64,000 nucleotides of DNA, from positions 331,832 to 395,831 of the forward strand of contig NZ_LUAV01000002.1 in NCBI RefSeq assembly GCF_002078505.1. Reading direction: 5' to 3'. Source of the DNA: Ensifer aridi. GTDB lineage: Bacteria > Pseudomonadota > Alphaproteobacteria > Rhizobiales > Rhizobiaceae. The notes below the pieces were generated by a model that worked only from the letters and a program-made list of their open reading frames with translations, ran no database searches and was not told the origin of the DNA. The translations under genes were made by a program, and so were the position numbers. Below, one piece after another: positions 46,938 to 56,804 of this stretch (position 1 is the first letter of the stretch; each line of letters starts with the position of its first letter).

Positions 46938-49900
46938 CTATTCGCCGGGGGCGAGATGCGGCGCCTCGATGTGCCCGCCGGCATGCTTCAGGGGCCGCTC
47001 GCCGGAAAGCTTGCGGATCAGCACGTAGAAGACCGGCGTCATGAAGATGCCGAAGGCTGTGACGCCGATCATGCCGGCGAACACGGCAATGCCCATCGCC
47101 GAGCGCATCTCCGCGCCGGCGCCCGTCGACAGAACCAGCGGCACGACACCCATGATGAAGGCCATCGAGGTCATCAGGATCGGCCGAAGGCGCAGCCGGC
47201 TCGCCTCGATCGCGGCGCTGACCGCATTCTTGCCGGAAAGCTCGAGTTCGCGGGCGAACTCGACGATCAGGATCGCGTTCTTGGCCGAAAGACCGACGAG
47301 CACGATGAGACCGATCTGCGTGAACACGTTGTTGTCGCCACCCGTCAGCCAAAGGCCCGTAAGCGCCGCCATGATGCCCATCGGTACGATCATGATGATC
47401 GCGATCGGCAGCATCAGGCTTTCATATTGGGCCGCAAGCACGAGATAGACGAGCAGCAGCGCCAGCGGGAAGACGAGGATGCCCGAATTGCCGGCGAGGA
47501 TCTGTTGATAGGTCAGGTCCGTCCACTCGTAGGAAATGCCGGGCGGCAGCGTCTCGGCGGCGATCCGCTCTATTGCGGCCTGCGCCTGGCCGGAGGAGAA
47601 GCCCGGGGCCGGCCCGCCATTGATGTCGGCGGCGAGGAAGCCGTTGTAGCGGATCGCCCGTTCGGTACCCACCGTCTGTTCCACCTTGAGCAGCGCCGAG
47701 AGCGGGATCATCTCGCCCGATTGCGAACGGACCTTCAGCTTGCCGATGTCGTCGGCATGCGCCCGGTAGTTCGCATCGGCCTGGATGCGCACGCTGTAAG
47801 TGCGGCCGAAGGCGTTGAAGTCGTTGACGTAGAGCGAACCCAGATAGATCTGCAGCGTCTCGAACACGTCCGTCACCGCTACGCCGAGCTGGCGCGCCTT
47901 GACGCGGTCGAGGTCGGCATAGAGCTGCGGCACGTTGATCTGGAAGCTCGAATAAAGCCCGGCGAGCTCCGGTGTTGCCATCGCCTTCTCGAGGAAGGCC
48001 TTGGCCGCGTCGTCGAGCGTACGATAGCCGAGGCCGTTCCGGTCCTCGATCTGCAGCTTGAAGCCGCCCGTCGTGCCGAGGCCCTGTACGGGCGGCGGCG
48101 GGAACATGGCGATGAACGCATCCTGGATCGCGCCGAACTCCTGGTTCAGCTGCATCGCGATCGCGCCACCTGAGAGTTCCGGCGTCTTGCGCTCCTCGAA
48201 GGGCTTCAGCGACACGAAGACGATGCCCGAGTTTGACGAGTTGGTGAAGCCGTTGATCGACAGGCCGGGGAAGGCGATGGCGTGCTCGACGCCCGGGTGC
48301 TTGAGCGCTATCTCGCTCATGCGCCGGATGACGTCCTCCGAGCGGTCAAGCGTCGCTGCGTCCGGCAGCTGCGCGAAACCGATCAGATACTGCTTGTCCT
48401 GCGCCGGAACGAAGCCGCCGGGCACCGCGCGGAACAATGCGAAAGTGACGCCGAGGAGGACGACATAGAGGCCCATGATCAACGACTTGCGCGTGAGAAT
48501 GCCGCCGACGCCGCGGCCATAGGCTTCGGAACTCGCTCCGAAGAAGCGGTTGAAGCCACGGAAGAACCAGCCGAACAGGGCGTCCATGATCCGCGTCAGC
48601 CTATCCTTCGGCGCGTGGTGGTCCTTCAGAAGCAGGGCGGCGAGTGCCGGCGACAGCGTCAGCGAGTTGAAGGCCGAGATCACCGTCGAAATCGCGATGG
48701 TCAGTGCGAACTGGCGGTAGAACTGGCCGGTAAGCCCGGTGATGAAGGCGAGCGGCACGAAGACCGCGACGAGCACCAGCGCGATCGCGATGATCGGACC
48801 GGAAACCTCCGACATTGCGCGATAGGTCGCCTGGATCGGCGACAGCCCTTGCTCGATGTTGCGTTCGACGTTCTCGACGACGACGATGGCGTCATCGACG
48901 ACGATGCCGATCGCCAGCACCAGGCCGAAGAGGCTCAGCGCATTGATCGAGAAGCCGAAGACATACATCACCGCGAAGGTGCCGACGATCGAAACCGGCA
49001 CGGCGACGAGCGGAATGATCGAGGCCCGCCAGGTCTGCAGGAAGACGATGACGACGACGACCACGAGCGCGATCGCTTCGAGCAGCGTATGGATCACCGA
49101 TTCGATCGACGCTCTGACGAACTGCGTCGTGTCGTAGACGATCTCGTAGTCCACGCCTTCCGGCATGGTCTGCTTCAGCTCGGCCATGACCTTGTGGACG
49201 TTTTCGGAGATCTGGATGGCGTTGGAGCCCGGCGCCTGGAAGACGCCCATGCCGACGGCGGCCTTGTTGTCGAGGAGCGACCGCAGCGAATAGTCCGCCG
49301 CGCCCATTTCGACGCGGGCGATGTCGCCGAGGCGCGTGATCTCGCCGTTCTCGCCGGACTTGACGACGATCTCGGCGAAGTCTTCCGGCGTCCTGAGCCG
49401 CCCTTGTGCATTGACCGAAAGCTGCAGGTCGAGGCCGGGAACGGACGGCGAGGCGCCGATGACGCCGGCGGCCGCCTGGACGTTCTGTCCGCGGACGGCA
49501 TTGGCGATGTCACTTGCGGCAAGTCCGCGCTCGGCCGCCTTTTGCGGGTCGATCCATATGCGCATCGAATAGTCGCCGCCGCCGAAGATCTGCACTTGAC
49601 CGACGCCTTCGACACGCGCCAGGCGATCCTTGACGTTCAGGACGCCGTAATTGCGCAGATAGTTGATATCGTATTGCCCGTTCGGTGAAAGCAGATGCAC
49701 GACGAGCGTCAGGTCGGGTGAGCTCTTGACGGTCGTGACGCCAAGACGGCGCACCTCTTCCGGCAGCCGCGGCTCGGCCTGTGAGACGCGGTTCTGCACC
49801 AGTTGCTGGGCCTGGTCCGGGTCGGTCCCGAGCTCGAAGGTGACGGTGAGCGTCATCAACCCGTCGGCGGTCGCCTGGCTCTGCATATAGAGCATGCCTT

Positions 49901-50123
49901 CGACGCCGTTGATCTGCTCTTCGAGCGGAGTCGCGACGGTTTCGGCAATGACGGCCGGGTTGGCGCCAGGGTATTGGGCGCGCACGACGATCTGCGGCGG
50001 CACAACTTCCGGATATTCGGAAATCGGGAGACCGGTCATGCCGATGAGCCCCGCCACGAAGATGAGCACGGATAGAACGCCCGCGAAGACCGGGCGGTCG
50101 ACGAAGAAGCGTGAGAAGTTCAT
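46938..50123 (-). CDS. RND-family multidrug efflux transporter (HAE1 inner-membrane pump)
   Basis: The 1061-residue protein has the RND architecture of 12 membrane helices and two large periplasmic loops. MNFSRFFVDRPVFAGVLSVL is the typical HAE1 N-terminus. The proton-relay aspartates lie in LAIGIVVDDAIVVVENVERN near residue 400. A conserved lysine-region helix is VLVGLSAKNAILIVEFAREL near residue 940. It would export amphiphilic compounds in a tripartite complex with a membrane-fusion protein and an outer-membrane channel. The adjacent fusion-protein gene is frameshifted, and no outer-membrane channel is in the cluster. The start is ATG at 50123. Confidence 0.92.
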   Translation of the reverse strand: MNFSRFFVDRPVFAGVLSVLIFVAGLIGMTGLPISEYPEVVPPQIVVRAQYPGANPAVIAETVATPLEEQINGVEGMLYMQSQATADGLMTLTVTFELGTDPDQAQQLVQNRVSQAEPRLPEEVRRLGVTTVKSSPDLTLVVHLLSPNGQYDINYLRNYGVLNVKDRLARVEGVGQVQIFGGGDYSMRIWIDPQKAAERGLAASDIANAVRGQNVQAAAGVIGASPSVPGLDLQLSVNAQGRLRTPEDFAEIVVKSGENGEITRLGDIARVEMGAADYSLRSLLDNKAAVGMGVFQAPGSNAIQISENVHKVMAELKQTMPEGVDYEIVYDTTQFVRASIESVIHTLLEAIALVVVVVIVFLQTWRASIIPLVAVPVSIVGTFAVMYVFGFSINALSLFGLVLAIGIVVDDAIVVVENVERNIEQGLSPIQATYRAMSEVSGPIIAIALVLVAVFVPLAFITGLTGQFYRQFALTIAISTVISAFNSLTLSPALAALLLKDHHAPKDRLTRIMDALFGWFFRGFNRFFGASSEAYGRGVGGILTRKSLIMGLYVVLLGVTFALFRAVPGGFVPAQDKQYLIGFAQLPDAATLDRSEDVIRRMSEIALKHPGVEHAIAFPGLSINGFTNSSNSGIVFVSLKPFEERKTPELSGGAIAMQLNQEFGAIQDAFIAMFPPPPVQGLGTTGGFKLQIEDRNGLGYRTLDDAAKAFLEKAMATPELAGLYSSFQINVPQLYADLDRVKARQLGVAVTDVFETLQIYLGSLYVNDFNAFGRTYSVRIQADANYRAHADDIGKLKVRSQSGEMIPLSALLKVEQTVGTERAIRYNGFLAADINGGPAPGFSSGQAQAAIERIAAETLPPGISYEWTDLTYQQILAGNSGILVFPLALLLVYLVLAAQYESLMLPIAIIMIVPMGIMAALTGLWLTGGDNNVFTQIGLIVLVGLSAKNAILIVEFARELELSGKNAVSAAIEASRLRLRPILMTSMAFIMGVVPLVLSTGAGAEMRSAMGIAVFAGMIGVTAFGIFMTPVFYVLIRKLSGERPLKHAGGHIEAPHLAPGE

Positions 50124-50253
50124 AACGATCCCCCTTTGGGAACTTCAGGCAAGGGCAGGGCGTCTGCGGCGAAGACTTGTCGCCGCACGCGCCGATGCAT
50201 GCCGTTGCAATATCTTTTTGAGCGCCCGCCTCTAGGCGAGGAGGGCTCTCTTG

Positions 50254-51457
50254 CTATGGTTTGGCGATCGAGGCGGTCGCCTGCTCGACCGGCTGCGGGG
50301 CGACCACGACGCCGGGACGCACGCGCTGCAGACCGTTGACGACGATGCTCTCGCCCGGTTTGAGGCCGCTCTCGACGATCCGGAGGCCGTCGGCGACGGG
50401 GCCGAGCGTCACATGCCGGTACTCCACCTTGTTGTCCGATCCGACGACCAGGACGAATTTCTTGTCCTGATCCGAGCCGATGGCGCGATCGCTGATCACC
50501 AGCTTTTCCTCAGGCTGCGGATCGCCGATCCGGATGCGCACGAATTGGCCCGGGATCAGCCGGCCGTCGGCATTGGTGAGCGCCGCGCGTACACGGATCG
50601 TGCCGGTCGCCGCATCCACCTCGTTGTTGATGAGCTGGATATGGCCGCTGATCGGCGTGCCCTCGTCGGCGGCGGTGCCGATCTCGACGGGGGATGCGTT
50701 CGATCGCATCGGTGCCGGCGGAGGCGGAAAGCTTGGCGAGCGCTGCCGCCACCACTTCCTCGCTGACGTTGAAGCTCGCATAGATCGGATCGACCGAGAC
50801 GAGCGTGGTCAGGATGGGCGAAGCCGAGCCAGAGGCGACCAGGTTGCCGGCCGTCACCTCCAGCCTGCCGACGCGCCCGGTGATCGGTGCGCGTACCTCG
50901 GTATATTGCAGGTCTAGGCGGGCCGAGCGCAGCGCCGCCTTTGCCGAGCGGACGTTCGCCTGCGCTTCGTCGAAGGCGGCGAGCCGCTGGTCGACGCCGC
51001 TTTGCGGGATCGCGCTGGTGGTGACCAGCTTGCGGCCGCGCTCGAGTTCCGTCTTTGCCAGAGCGACGCGCGCTTCGGCCGCCGCGACGTCGGCTTCCGC
51101 GCGCTCCACTGCGGCGGCATAGGGTTCGGGATCGATGGTGACGAGCAGGTCGCCCTTCTGCACCACGGCACCCTCGCGGAAATGCGCACTCAGGATTGCG
51201 CCGCCAACGCGGGGGCGAACCTCGACCCGCTCGATCGCCTCGAGACGGCCCGAGAAGCTTTCCCAGGTGGTGATGCGGCGCGCTTCCGCCTTGGCTACGG
51301 AGACGGGAACGGCAGGTGCCGCTGCCGGCGCTTCAGTCGCTGCGTCCGCTTTGAAATGGCTTGGAACGCCGAGGAACACGGCTGCTCCACCGGCGACGGA
51401 CAACAGGATGCTGAGGCCGGCGCCCCACAGGACCCGGCGGGTTACGGTCGACGTCAT
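50254..51457 (-). pseudogene. Membrane fusion protein of the RND pump, disrupted by a +1 frameshift
   Basis: Two overlapping frames encode consecutive parts of one HlyD/AcrA-type adaptor. The upstream part (51457 to about 50695) has an N-terminal membrane anchor, barrel-sandwich and coiled coil (WESFSGRLEAIERVEVRPRV to TSAIPQSGVDQRLAAFDEAQ), and ends near AGTDAIERIP. The downstream part resumes with PVEIGTAADEGTPISGHIQL and the beta-barrel/proximal domain to 50254. Removing one base from the run of five G (plus strand 50691-50695) restores a 400-residue protein reading ...ERIPVEIGT.... This is either a real inactivating slip in a homopolymer or a sequencing error. Confidence 0.85.
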
Positions 51458-51509
51458 GTTTTTCTCTCCTCGCCGGTTGGGAGTCCGGCTTCAATACTGC
51501 TTTGTCTGT

Positions 51510-52325
51510 TTACTGCTTTGTCGGCTTCGCGCCCGCCTGCTCAAAGAAGCGGGCGAAGATGCCGGATATGGTCTTTTCTTGCGACGGCCAGTTTTGCTCA
51601 GCCGCGGCATTGGCGGGCAGCCAGGCGGCGCGACCTGGCAGTACGTGTATTTCCACCGGAACGCCGGCCTTGCGCAGCCGCTCGGCGTAGGCCTGGGTCT
51701 CGTCGCGCATAGGACATTCGTCACTGGTGATGACGAGTGCCGGAACGAGGCCGCCAAGCCGCGTACAATGGCCGGGCGCCGCATAGGGATGCGTCAGCCC
51801 GCTGCGCTCGCCGAGATATTGCTGCCAACCGTCGGCGATCGACTGCGCCGAGCTCTGCGGACAGAACTTTCGGAACGACGGCGTCGCGAGACAAGGGTCG
51901 AGCATCGGCGAGAGCAGGATCTGGCCCTTGAGGTCGGTGAGGTACTGGTCGCGCGCCATCAGCGCCAGGCCGGCCGCAAGGTTTCCGCCCGCCTCCTCGC
52001 CGGCGACGAACAGCATGGACTTCTTGTGCGCAAACTGCGGACAGCGGCTGCGCATTGAAGAAAGCATGGCATAGGCGGCCTCGAGCGCCGCCGGGAAGGG
52101 GTTGAGGCACGCGGACGGGTACTCCGGCGAAATGACGACAGCGCCCGCGGCTGCCAGTGCATTGGCCACCTTTTCCCCCGCCGCGATCGAATCCTCGACG
52201 AAGCTCCCGCCGTGAAGATGCAGCACCACCGGCGGCGGGGAGAGCAGCGATGCACCCCGGTAGACGCGCGCGCGGCACGAGCCGTGGCTCGTCTGCATCG
52301 TCTCTTCCGTAAAATGCATATCCAT
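51510..52325 (-). CDS. Alpha/beta-hydrolase-fold protein of the HSL/esterase group, catalytic Ser and His missing
   Basis: The 271-residue protein follows the hormone-sensitive-lipase-like fold. The oxyanion motif LHLHGGSFVED is at about residues 36-45 and PEYP follows. The nucleophile elbow reads VAGEEAGGNLA instead of G-D/E-S-A-G-G, so residue 111 is Glu (codon GAG) where Ser is expected. The late Asp is kept in TSDECPMRDE, but the usual His is absent from VLPGRAAWLP. As a hydrolase it should be inactive; a binding or sensing role is possible. It lies 52 bases upstream of the fusion-protein gene and may be cotranscribed with the pump. LysR diverges from it. Confidence 0.8.
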   Translation of the reverse strand: MDMHFTEETMQTSHGSCRARVYRGASLLSPPPVVLHLHGGSFVEDSIAAGEKVANALAAAGAVVISPEYPSACLNPFPAALEAAYAMLSSMRSRCPQFAHKKSMLFVAGEEAGGNLAAGLALMARDQYLTDLKGQILLSPMLDPCLATPSFRKFCPQSSAQSIADGWQQYLGERSGLTHPYAAPGHCTRLGGLVPALVITSDECPMRDETQAYAERLRKAGVPVEIHVLPGRAAWLPANAAAEQNWPSQEKTISGIFARFFEQAGAKPTKQ

Positions 52326-52462
52326 CTCTTGCCTCTACTGGGGGTGAATCCCTAGATGAGGGACAACCCGCCATGTTTGCAATATAACATTGTCTTTCGT
52401 CTGGAATAGTCTGCGGGTCCTGACTACACTATTCGGTATCTCGAACAATTCGGTTATTGAAA
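52326..52462. promoter_or_regulatory. Divergent control region, LysR versus esterase-like/RND genes
   Basis: The 137-base gap separates divergent genes, the normal place for a LysR operator. AT-rich sequence near 52425-52460 (CACTATTCGGTATCTCGAAC) precedes lysR. I see no unambiguous T-N11-A site. Confidence 0.4.
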
Positions 52463-53401
52463 ATGGACCAGCTCACGGCCATGCGCGTGTTTCTCCGGGT
52501 GGTGGAGACCGGCAATTTCACGCGCGCTTCCGCCTCTCTCAACATGCCGAAGGCGACCGTCACCAATCTCATTCAGGGCTTGGAGGCGCATCTGAGGACG
52601 AAGCTCCTGAACCGCACGACGCGACGGGTGCTGGTGACGCCGGACGGCGCGCTCTACTATGAACGCGCTGCTCGCCTGCTCTCCGATCTCGACGAACTGG
52701 ACGGCAGCCTATCGAGCGCCCAGAGCCTGCCGAAGGGGCGGCTGCGCGTCGAAACGGCGAGCGCTTTCGCAAACTTGATCATCATTCCGGCGCTGCCGGA
52801 ATTTCACAAGAAATACCCGGACATACAGGTCGATCTCGGCGTTTCCGACCGGACGATCGACTATCTCGCCGAGAACGTCGATTGCGCCATCCGCGCCGGG
52901 ACGCTGACGGACCAGTCGCTGATTGCCCGCCGTATCACGGAGATGAGGTTCATCGCCTGCGCCTCGCGGGATTTTCTCGAGCGGCATCCGGTGCCGCAGC
53001 ACCCTTCCGATCTCGAGAAGAATTGCTACGTCGTCGGCTATTTCCTGCCGAAATCGGGGCAACAGATGCCGTTCCATTTCCGGCGCGGAAACGAGGAGAT
53101 CGAGGTCAACGGCCGCTACACGGTGGCGGCAAACGAGTCGACGACCTATATCGCCGCCGCACGGGCAGGCCTCGGCATCATCCAGGCGCCGCTCTTCATG
53201 GTGCGCGAGGATATTCGCGCCGGCACAATGGTTCCGGTGCTGCCCGATTGGCAGGTCGATCCGATGCCGATCTATCTGGTCTATCCGCCGAACCGGCATC
53301 TGAGCAGCCGGCTCCGCGTCTTTGCCGATTGGGTGGTGAAGGTGGTGGCGCAAATCGACGCCGATCAGGCGGACGTCTCACTTGTCCGTTCGGCGTCGTA
53401 A
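52463..53401 (+). CDS. LysR-family transcriptional regulator
   Basis: The 312-residue protein has an N-terminal winged helix-turn-helix ([20 protein letters not shown], then [20 protein letters not shown], residues 1-60). An effector-binding domain follows (about 90-295), with [20 protein letters not shown] and [16 protein letters not shown]. It resembles the AaeR/CrgA-like LysR group often beside efflux or aromatic-response genes. It is divergent from the esterase-like gene and the RND system and probably controls them; effector unknown. The ATG at 52463 is preferred over a TTG two codons earlier. Confidence 0.88.
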   Translation: MDQLTAMRVFLRVVETGNFTRASASLNMPKATVTNLIQGLEAHLRTKLLNRTTRRVLVTPDGALYYERAARLLSDLDELDGSLSSAQSLPKGRLRVETASAFANLIIIPALPEFHKKYPDIQVDLGVSDRTIDYLAENVDCAIRAGTLTDQSLIARRITEMRFIACASRDFLERHPVPQHPSDLEKNCYVVGYFLPKSGQQMPFHFRRGNEEIEVNGRYTVAANESTTYIAAARAGLGIIQAPLFMVREDIRAGTMVPVLPDWQVDPMPIYLVYPPNRHLSSRLRVFADWVVKVVAQIDADQADVSLVRSAS

Positions 53402-53420
53402 CGCGCCCGCGGCGTCGCGC

Positions 53421-53448
53421 TCGCGGAAACGGGGTTTCCGCCCCGGCG
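53421..53448 (+). terminator. Hairpin between lysR and the convergent helicase gene
   Basis: GCGGAAA and TTTCCGC flank CGGGG, 20 bases after the lysR stop. No T-run. Confidence 0.4.
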
Positions 53449-53462
53449 GTCTAGCAAAGAGC

Positions 53463-55361
53463 TCAGGCCTGCCGGCTCTTGGCATTGTTGCGCTTGCCCT
53501 TCGGCTTGATGCCGCCGCCCTCTTTCTTCGCCTCGGATTTTCCCTTCTTCTTGGTCCACGGCTTCTCGTCGCGCTTTGCAACGTCGGAGTCCTGAGCAAA
53601 GGCAGGCTTCTTTTCGAACTTGCGCTTCGGCCCGAAATCCTTTTTCTCGCGCACCGGTCCGGTGTCATCGGACCGCGGCCGCTTCTTTTCCAAGTCCGGC
53701 TTCTCCTGCCGTGGCTGCGAAAGGTCGGGCGCGCCTGAAAGCGCCTTGATGCGAATGCCCTTTTCCAGCATCCGGTTGGGTCCGATCGCCGACAGAAAGC
53801 GTTCCGCCCCCTCGGAGGTCAATTCGACATAGGTCTCTTCCGCCTGCATGCGGATTGCGCCGATATCGCGTTTGGTGAGCTTGCCGTGGCGGCAGAGCAT
53901 GGGAATGAGCCAGCGTGGTTCGGCACTCTGCTTGCGCCCGACGGAAAGCGAAAACCAGCTGCCGTCGGTGAAGTCGGCTCGCGGCACGGCGGCTGTTTCG
54001 CGTTCGGTGACCGGGCGGTCGCGCCGCGTCCCGCGATCGCCGGCAATTGCAACATCCGACAGATCTTCAGGCGCCGAGCGGCCGGCGCGGAACTGCCGCA
54101 CAAAGGCGGCAGCGACCTTCTCCAACCCGTGCCGCTCGATCAGCATCTCTACGATTGGCCGCTCGTCATCGGCGAGAGGTTCGTCGAATGCCGGATCGGC
54201 CAGCAGCCGCTCGTCGTCGCGGCGCGTCACCTCGTCTGCCGAGGGCGGCTTTGCCCAGGCAGCGGTGATGCGGGCGCCATCGAGCAGTCGCTCGGCCTTC
54301 CGTCGTTGATTGACCGGCACGATCAGTGCGCTGACGCCTTTCCGGCCCGCGCGGCCGGTGCGGCCGCTACGATGCAGCAGCGTTTCCGAATTGGTCGGCA
54401 GATCGGCGTGGATCACGAGCTCCAGGCCCGGCAGGTCGATCCCACGGGCCGCGACATCGGTCGCGATGCAGACCCGGGCGCGGCCGTCGCGCATGGCCTG
54501 CAGCGCATGGGTGCGTTCGTTTTGGCTGAGCTCGCCCGAAAGCGCGACGACGGAAAAGCCGCGATTGTTGAACCGCGCGGTCAGGTGGTTGACGGCCGCG
54601 CGGGTCGAGCAGAAGACGATCGCGTTCTTCGCCTCGTAATAGCGAAGCACGTTGATGATGGCGTTCTCGCGATCGCTCGGCGCAACGACGAGGGCACGGT
54701 ATTCGATGTCGCCATGCTGCTTCTGTTCCGACGCGATGCCGATGCGGACGGCGTCGCGCTGATAGTTCTTCGCGAGCGTCGCGATCGAGCGCGGCACCGT
54801 CGCCGAGAACATCAACGTACGGCGTTCGGTCGGCGCCGCCTCGAGAATGAATTCCAGATCCTCGCGGAAGCCGAGATCGAGCATCTCGTCCGCCTCGTCG
54901 AGCACGACGGCGCGCAGCGCCGCGATATCGAGCGAGCCCCGTCGGATGTGATCGCAGATCCGCCCCGGCGTACCGACGACGATGTGGGCGCCGCGTTCGA
55001 GCGCCCGCCGCTCGCGGCGCATGTCCATGCCGCCGACGCAGGAGGCGATGGTGGCGCCCCCGATGTCGTAAAGCCATTCGAGCTCGCGCTTGACCTGCAG
55101 CGCCAGTTCGCGCGTCGGCGCGATGATGAGCGCCAGCGGCGCTTCGGCCGCATCGAACCGTCCACTCGTGCCGATAAGCGTCGGCGCGAGCGCGAGGCCG
55201 AAGGCCACCGTCTTACCGGAACCGGTCTGGGCCGAAACCAGTGCGTCGGCGCCATCGAGCGCCGGGTCGAGCATTGCCTTTTGAACCGGGGTCAGCGCAT
55301 CGTAACCGCGTTTTGCCAACGCCTCGGCGATCGCAGGCGCGATCCCTTCAAACTCTGTCAT
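53463..55361 (-). CDS. DEAD-box RNA helicase with DbpA-type RNA-binding domain
   Basis: The 632-residue protein has all helicase motifs: Q motif region YDALTPVQKAML, Walker A SAQTGSGKT, DEAD box VVLDEADEMLDLGF, SAT in LMFSATVP, and motif VI HRSGRTGRAG. A DbpA/RRM-like RNA-binding domain (about 480-555) follows, with WFSLSVGRKQSAEPRWLIPM and MLCRHGKLTKRDIGAIRMQ. The tail is lysine-rich and disordered (to 632). Such helicases act in large-subunit assembly and cold adaptation. The closest names are DeaD/DbpA; I do not choose between them. Confidence 0.9.
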   Translation of the reverse strand: MTEFEGIAPAIAEALAKRGYDALTPVQKAMLDPALDGADALVSAQTGSGKTVAFGLALAPTLIGTSGRFDAAEAPLALIIAPTRELALQVKRELEWLYDIGGATIASCVGGMDMRRERRALERGAHIVVGTPGRICDHIRRGSLDIAALRAVVLDEADEMLDLGFREDLEFILEAAPTERRTLMFSATVPRSIATLAKNYQRDAVRIGIASEQKQHGDIEYRALVVAPSDRENAIINVLRYYEAKNAIVFCSTRAAVNHLTARFNNRGFSVVALSGELSQNERTHALQAMRDGRARVCIATDVAARGIDLPGLELVIHADLPTNSETLLHRSGRTGRAGRKGVSALIVPVNQRRKAERLLDGARITAAWAKPPSADEVTRRDDERLLADPAFDEPLADDERPIVEMLIERHGLEKVAAAFVRQFRAGRSAPEDLSDVAIAGDRGTRRDRPVTERETAAVPRADFTDGSWFSLSVGRKQSAEPRWLIPMLCRHGKLTKRDIGAIRMQAEETYVELTSEGAERFLSAIGPNRMLEKGIRIKALSGAPDLSQPRQEKPDLEKKRPRSDDTGPVREKKDFGPKRKFEKKPAFAQDSDVAKRDEKPWTKKKGKSEAKKEGGGIKPKGKRNNAKSRQA

Positions 55362-55515
55362 CTCTCGTCTTTCGGATTTCGGTTTTCACGCCGGCAGAGG
55401 AGCGGACCTCGGATCGGGTCCTCATCAGGCGTCGATTGCCGCGGCCAACATGTCGCGGCCCTGTTCGTTGCCGCGCTACATACCGGGCGTTAAGGAGAAT
55501 GTACAGGCGGAATCG

Positions 55516-55899
55516 CTACAGCCGCGGGGCGTTGCGGCGGCTGCCATATTCGTTTGCTCCGTCCGCGCCCGGCCAGAGGCAGAGCGCGATGAAGACGATC
55601 GGGCTCAGCACCGGGATGAAGAGACAGAGCGCCAAAGGCCCGGGATAGCCGATGTCATGCAGGCGCTTGATCGCCAGCATGGCGATGGAGACGGTGGAAA
55701 GCACGCCGGAGACGATCAGCGCCAGGGTCCAGAGCGCGAGTGCTGTCTCCTCAGCCTCATTCTTCAGCACCTGCATGAGAAAGATCGAGCCGACGACGAA
55801 CCAGAACAGCCAGGAGAATAGGAAGGGCAGGCGGCCGATGCGGCCCGAGGGGCTGAAGAACAGCCAGGTCATGCTCGGCTGCCGCCCTTCCTCGGCCAT
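55516..55899 (-). CDS. DUF805 family membrane protein
   Basis: The 127-residue protein has four membrane helices and the DUF805 signature FFSPSGRIGRLPFLFSWLFW near the N-terminus, followed by IKRLHDIGYPGPLALCLFIP. Function is unknown for the family. Its ATG at 55899 begins two bases after the dapD stop, so it is in the dapD operon. A 154-base gap with no clear gene separates it from the helicase gene. Confidence 0.85.
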   Translation of the reverse strand: MAEEGRQPSMTWLFFSPSGRIGRLPFLFSWLFWFVVGSIFLMQVLKNEAEETALALWTLALIVSGVLSTVSIAMLAIKRLHDIGYPGPLALCLFIPVLSPIVFIALCLWPGADGANEYGSRRNAPRL

Positions 55900-55901
55900 G
55901 A

Positions 55902-56759
55902 TCAATCCCGGAGCAGTTCGTTGATGCCGGTCTTGGCGCGGGTCTTCTCGTCGACCCGCTTGACGATGACGGCGCAATAAAGGTTCGGCGCCGGCTGGCC
56001 GTTGGCCATGGTCGCGCCCGACGCCATCGAGCCGGCGACGACGACGGAATAGGGCGGGACTTCGCCATACATCACTTCGCCCGTTGCGCGATCGACGATC
56101 TTGGTGGACTTGCCGATGAAGACGCCCATGCCGAGCACCGAGCCCTCGCGGACGATGCAGCCTTCGACGACCTCCGAGCGCGCGCCGATGAAGCAATTGT
56201 CCTCGATGATCGTCGGCCCCGCCTGCATCGGCTCCAGCACGCCGCCGATACCGACGCCGCCGGAAAGATGGACGTTCTTGCCGATCTGGGCACAGGAGCC
56301 GACGGTCGCCCAGGTGTCGACCATCGTTCCTTCACCGACATAGGCGCCGAGATTGACGAAGGAGGGCATCAGGATCGCGTTGGGGGCGATATAGGCCGAG
56401 CGACGGACGACGCAGTTCGGCACGGCGCGAAAGCCGGCCTTCTCGAATTCGTTCACGCTCCAGCCGTCGAATTTCGACGGGACCTTGTCCCACCAGACCG
56501 AGTCGCCGGGGCCGCCCTTGACGAGCTCCATCGGGTTCAGGCGGAAGGAGAGGAGGACCGCCTTCTTGAGCCACTGATTGACGGTCCAGGTTCCGTCCTC
56601 GCCGCGCTCGGCAACGCGCACCTTGCCGCTGTCGAGCAGGTTGAGCGCCGCTTCGACGGCATCGCGAACCGCGCTGCGGGTGCCGGTATTGACGGTTTCG
56701 CGATCTTCAAATGCGGTCTCGATCGTCTGCGACAGGGAGGCGAGGTCGTAGTGCGTCAT
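55902..56759 (-). CDS. dapD: 2,3,4,5-tetrahydropyridine-2,6-dicarboxylate N-succinyltransferase
   Basis: The 285-residue trimeric enzyme belongs to the left-handed beta-helix acyltransferases. It succinylates tetrahydrodipicolinate in diaminopimelate/lysine synthesis. The N-terminal helical domain ends near residue 105. The hexapeptide-repeat region starts at [20 protein letters not shown] and continues through [20 protein letters not shown]. It is followed by a DUF805 gene; dapE of the same pathway is at 45.6 kb. Confidence 0.95.
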   Translation of the reverse strand: MTHYDLASLSQTIETAFEDRETVNTGTRSAVRDAVEAALNLLDSGKVRVAERGEDGTWTVNQWLKKAVLLSFRLNPMELVKGGPGDSVWWDKVPSKFDGWSVNEFEKAGFRAVPNCVVRRSAYIAPNAILMPSFVNLGAYVGEGTMVDTWATVGSCAQIGKNVHLSGGVGIGGVLEPMQAGPTIIEDNCFIGARSEVVEGCIVREGSVLGMGVFIGKSTKIVDRATGEVMYGEVPPYSVVVAGSMASGATMANGQPAPNLYCAVIVKRVDEKTRAKTGINELLRD

Positions 56760-56804
56760 CGGAATTCCTTAGGGTTCGGCAGGGTTCGGCGGTTGTGCTG
56801 CAAG

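Noticed and set aside
48282..49688. 468-codon open frame antisense to the RND pump
   Set aside because: It is a composition shadow of the pump gene, rich in Asp/Arg/Gly with no motif.
56771..56790. Tandem AGGGTTCGGC pair before dapD
   Set aside because: Only two copies, no further array; probably a small duplication rather than an operator or CRISPR-like repeat.
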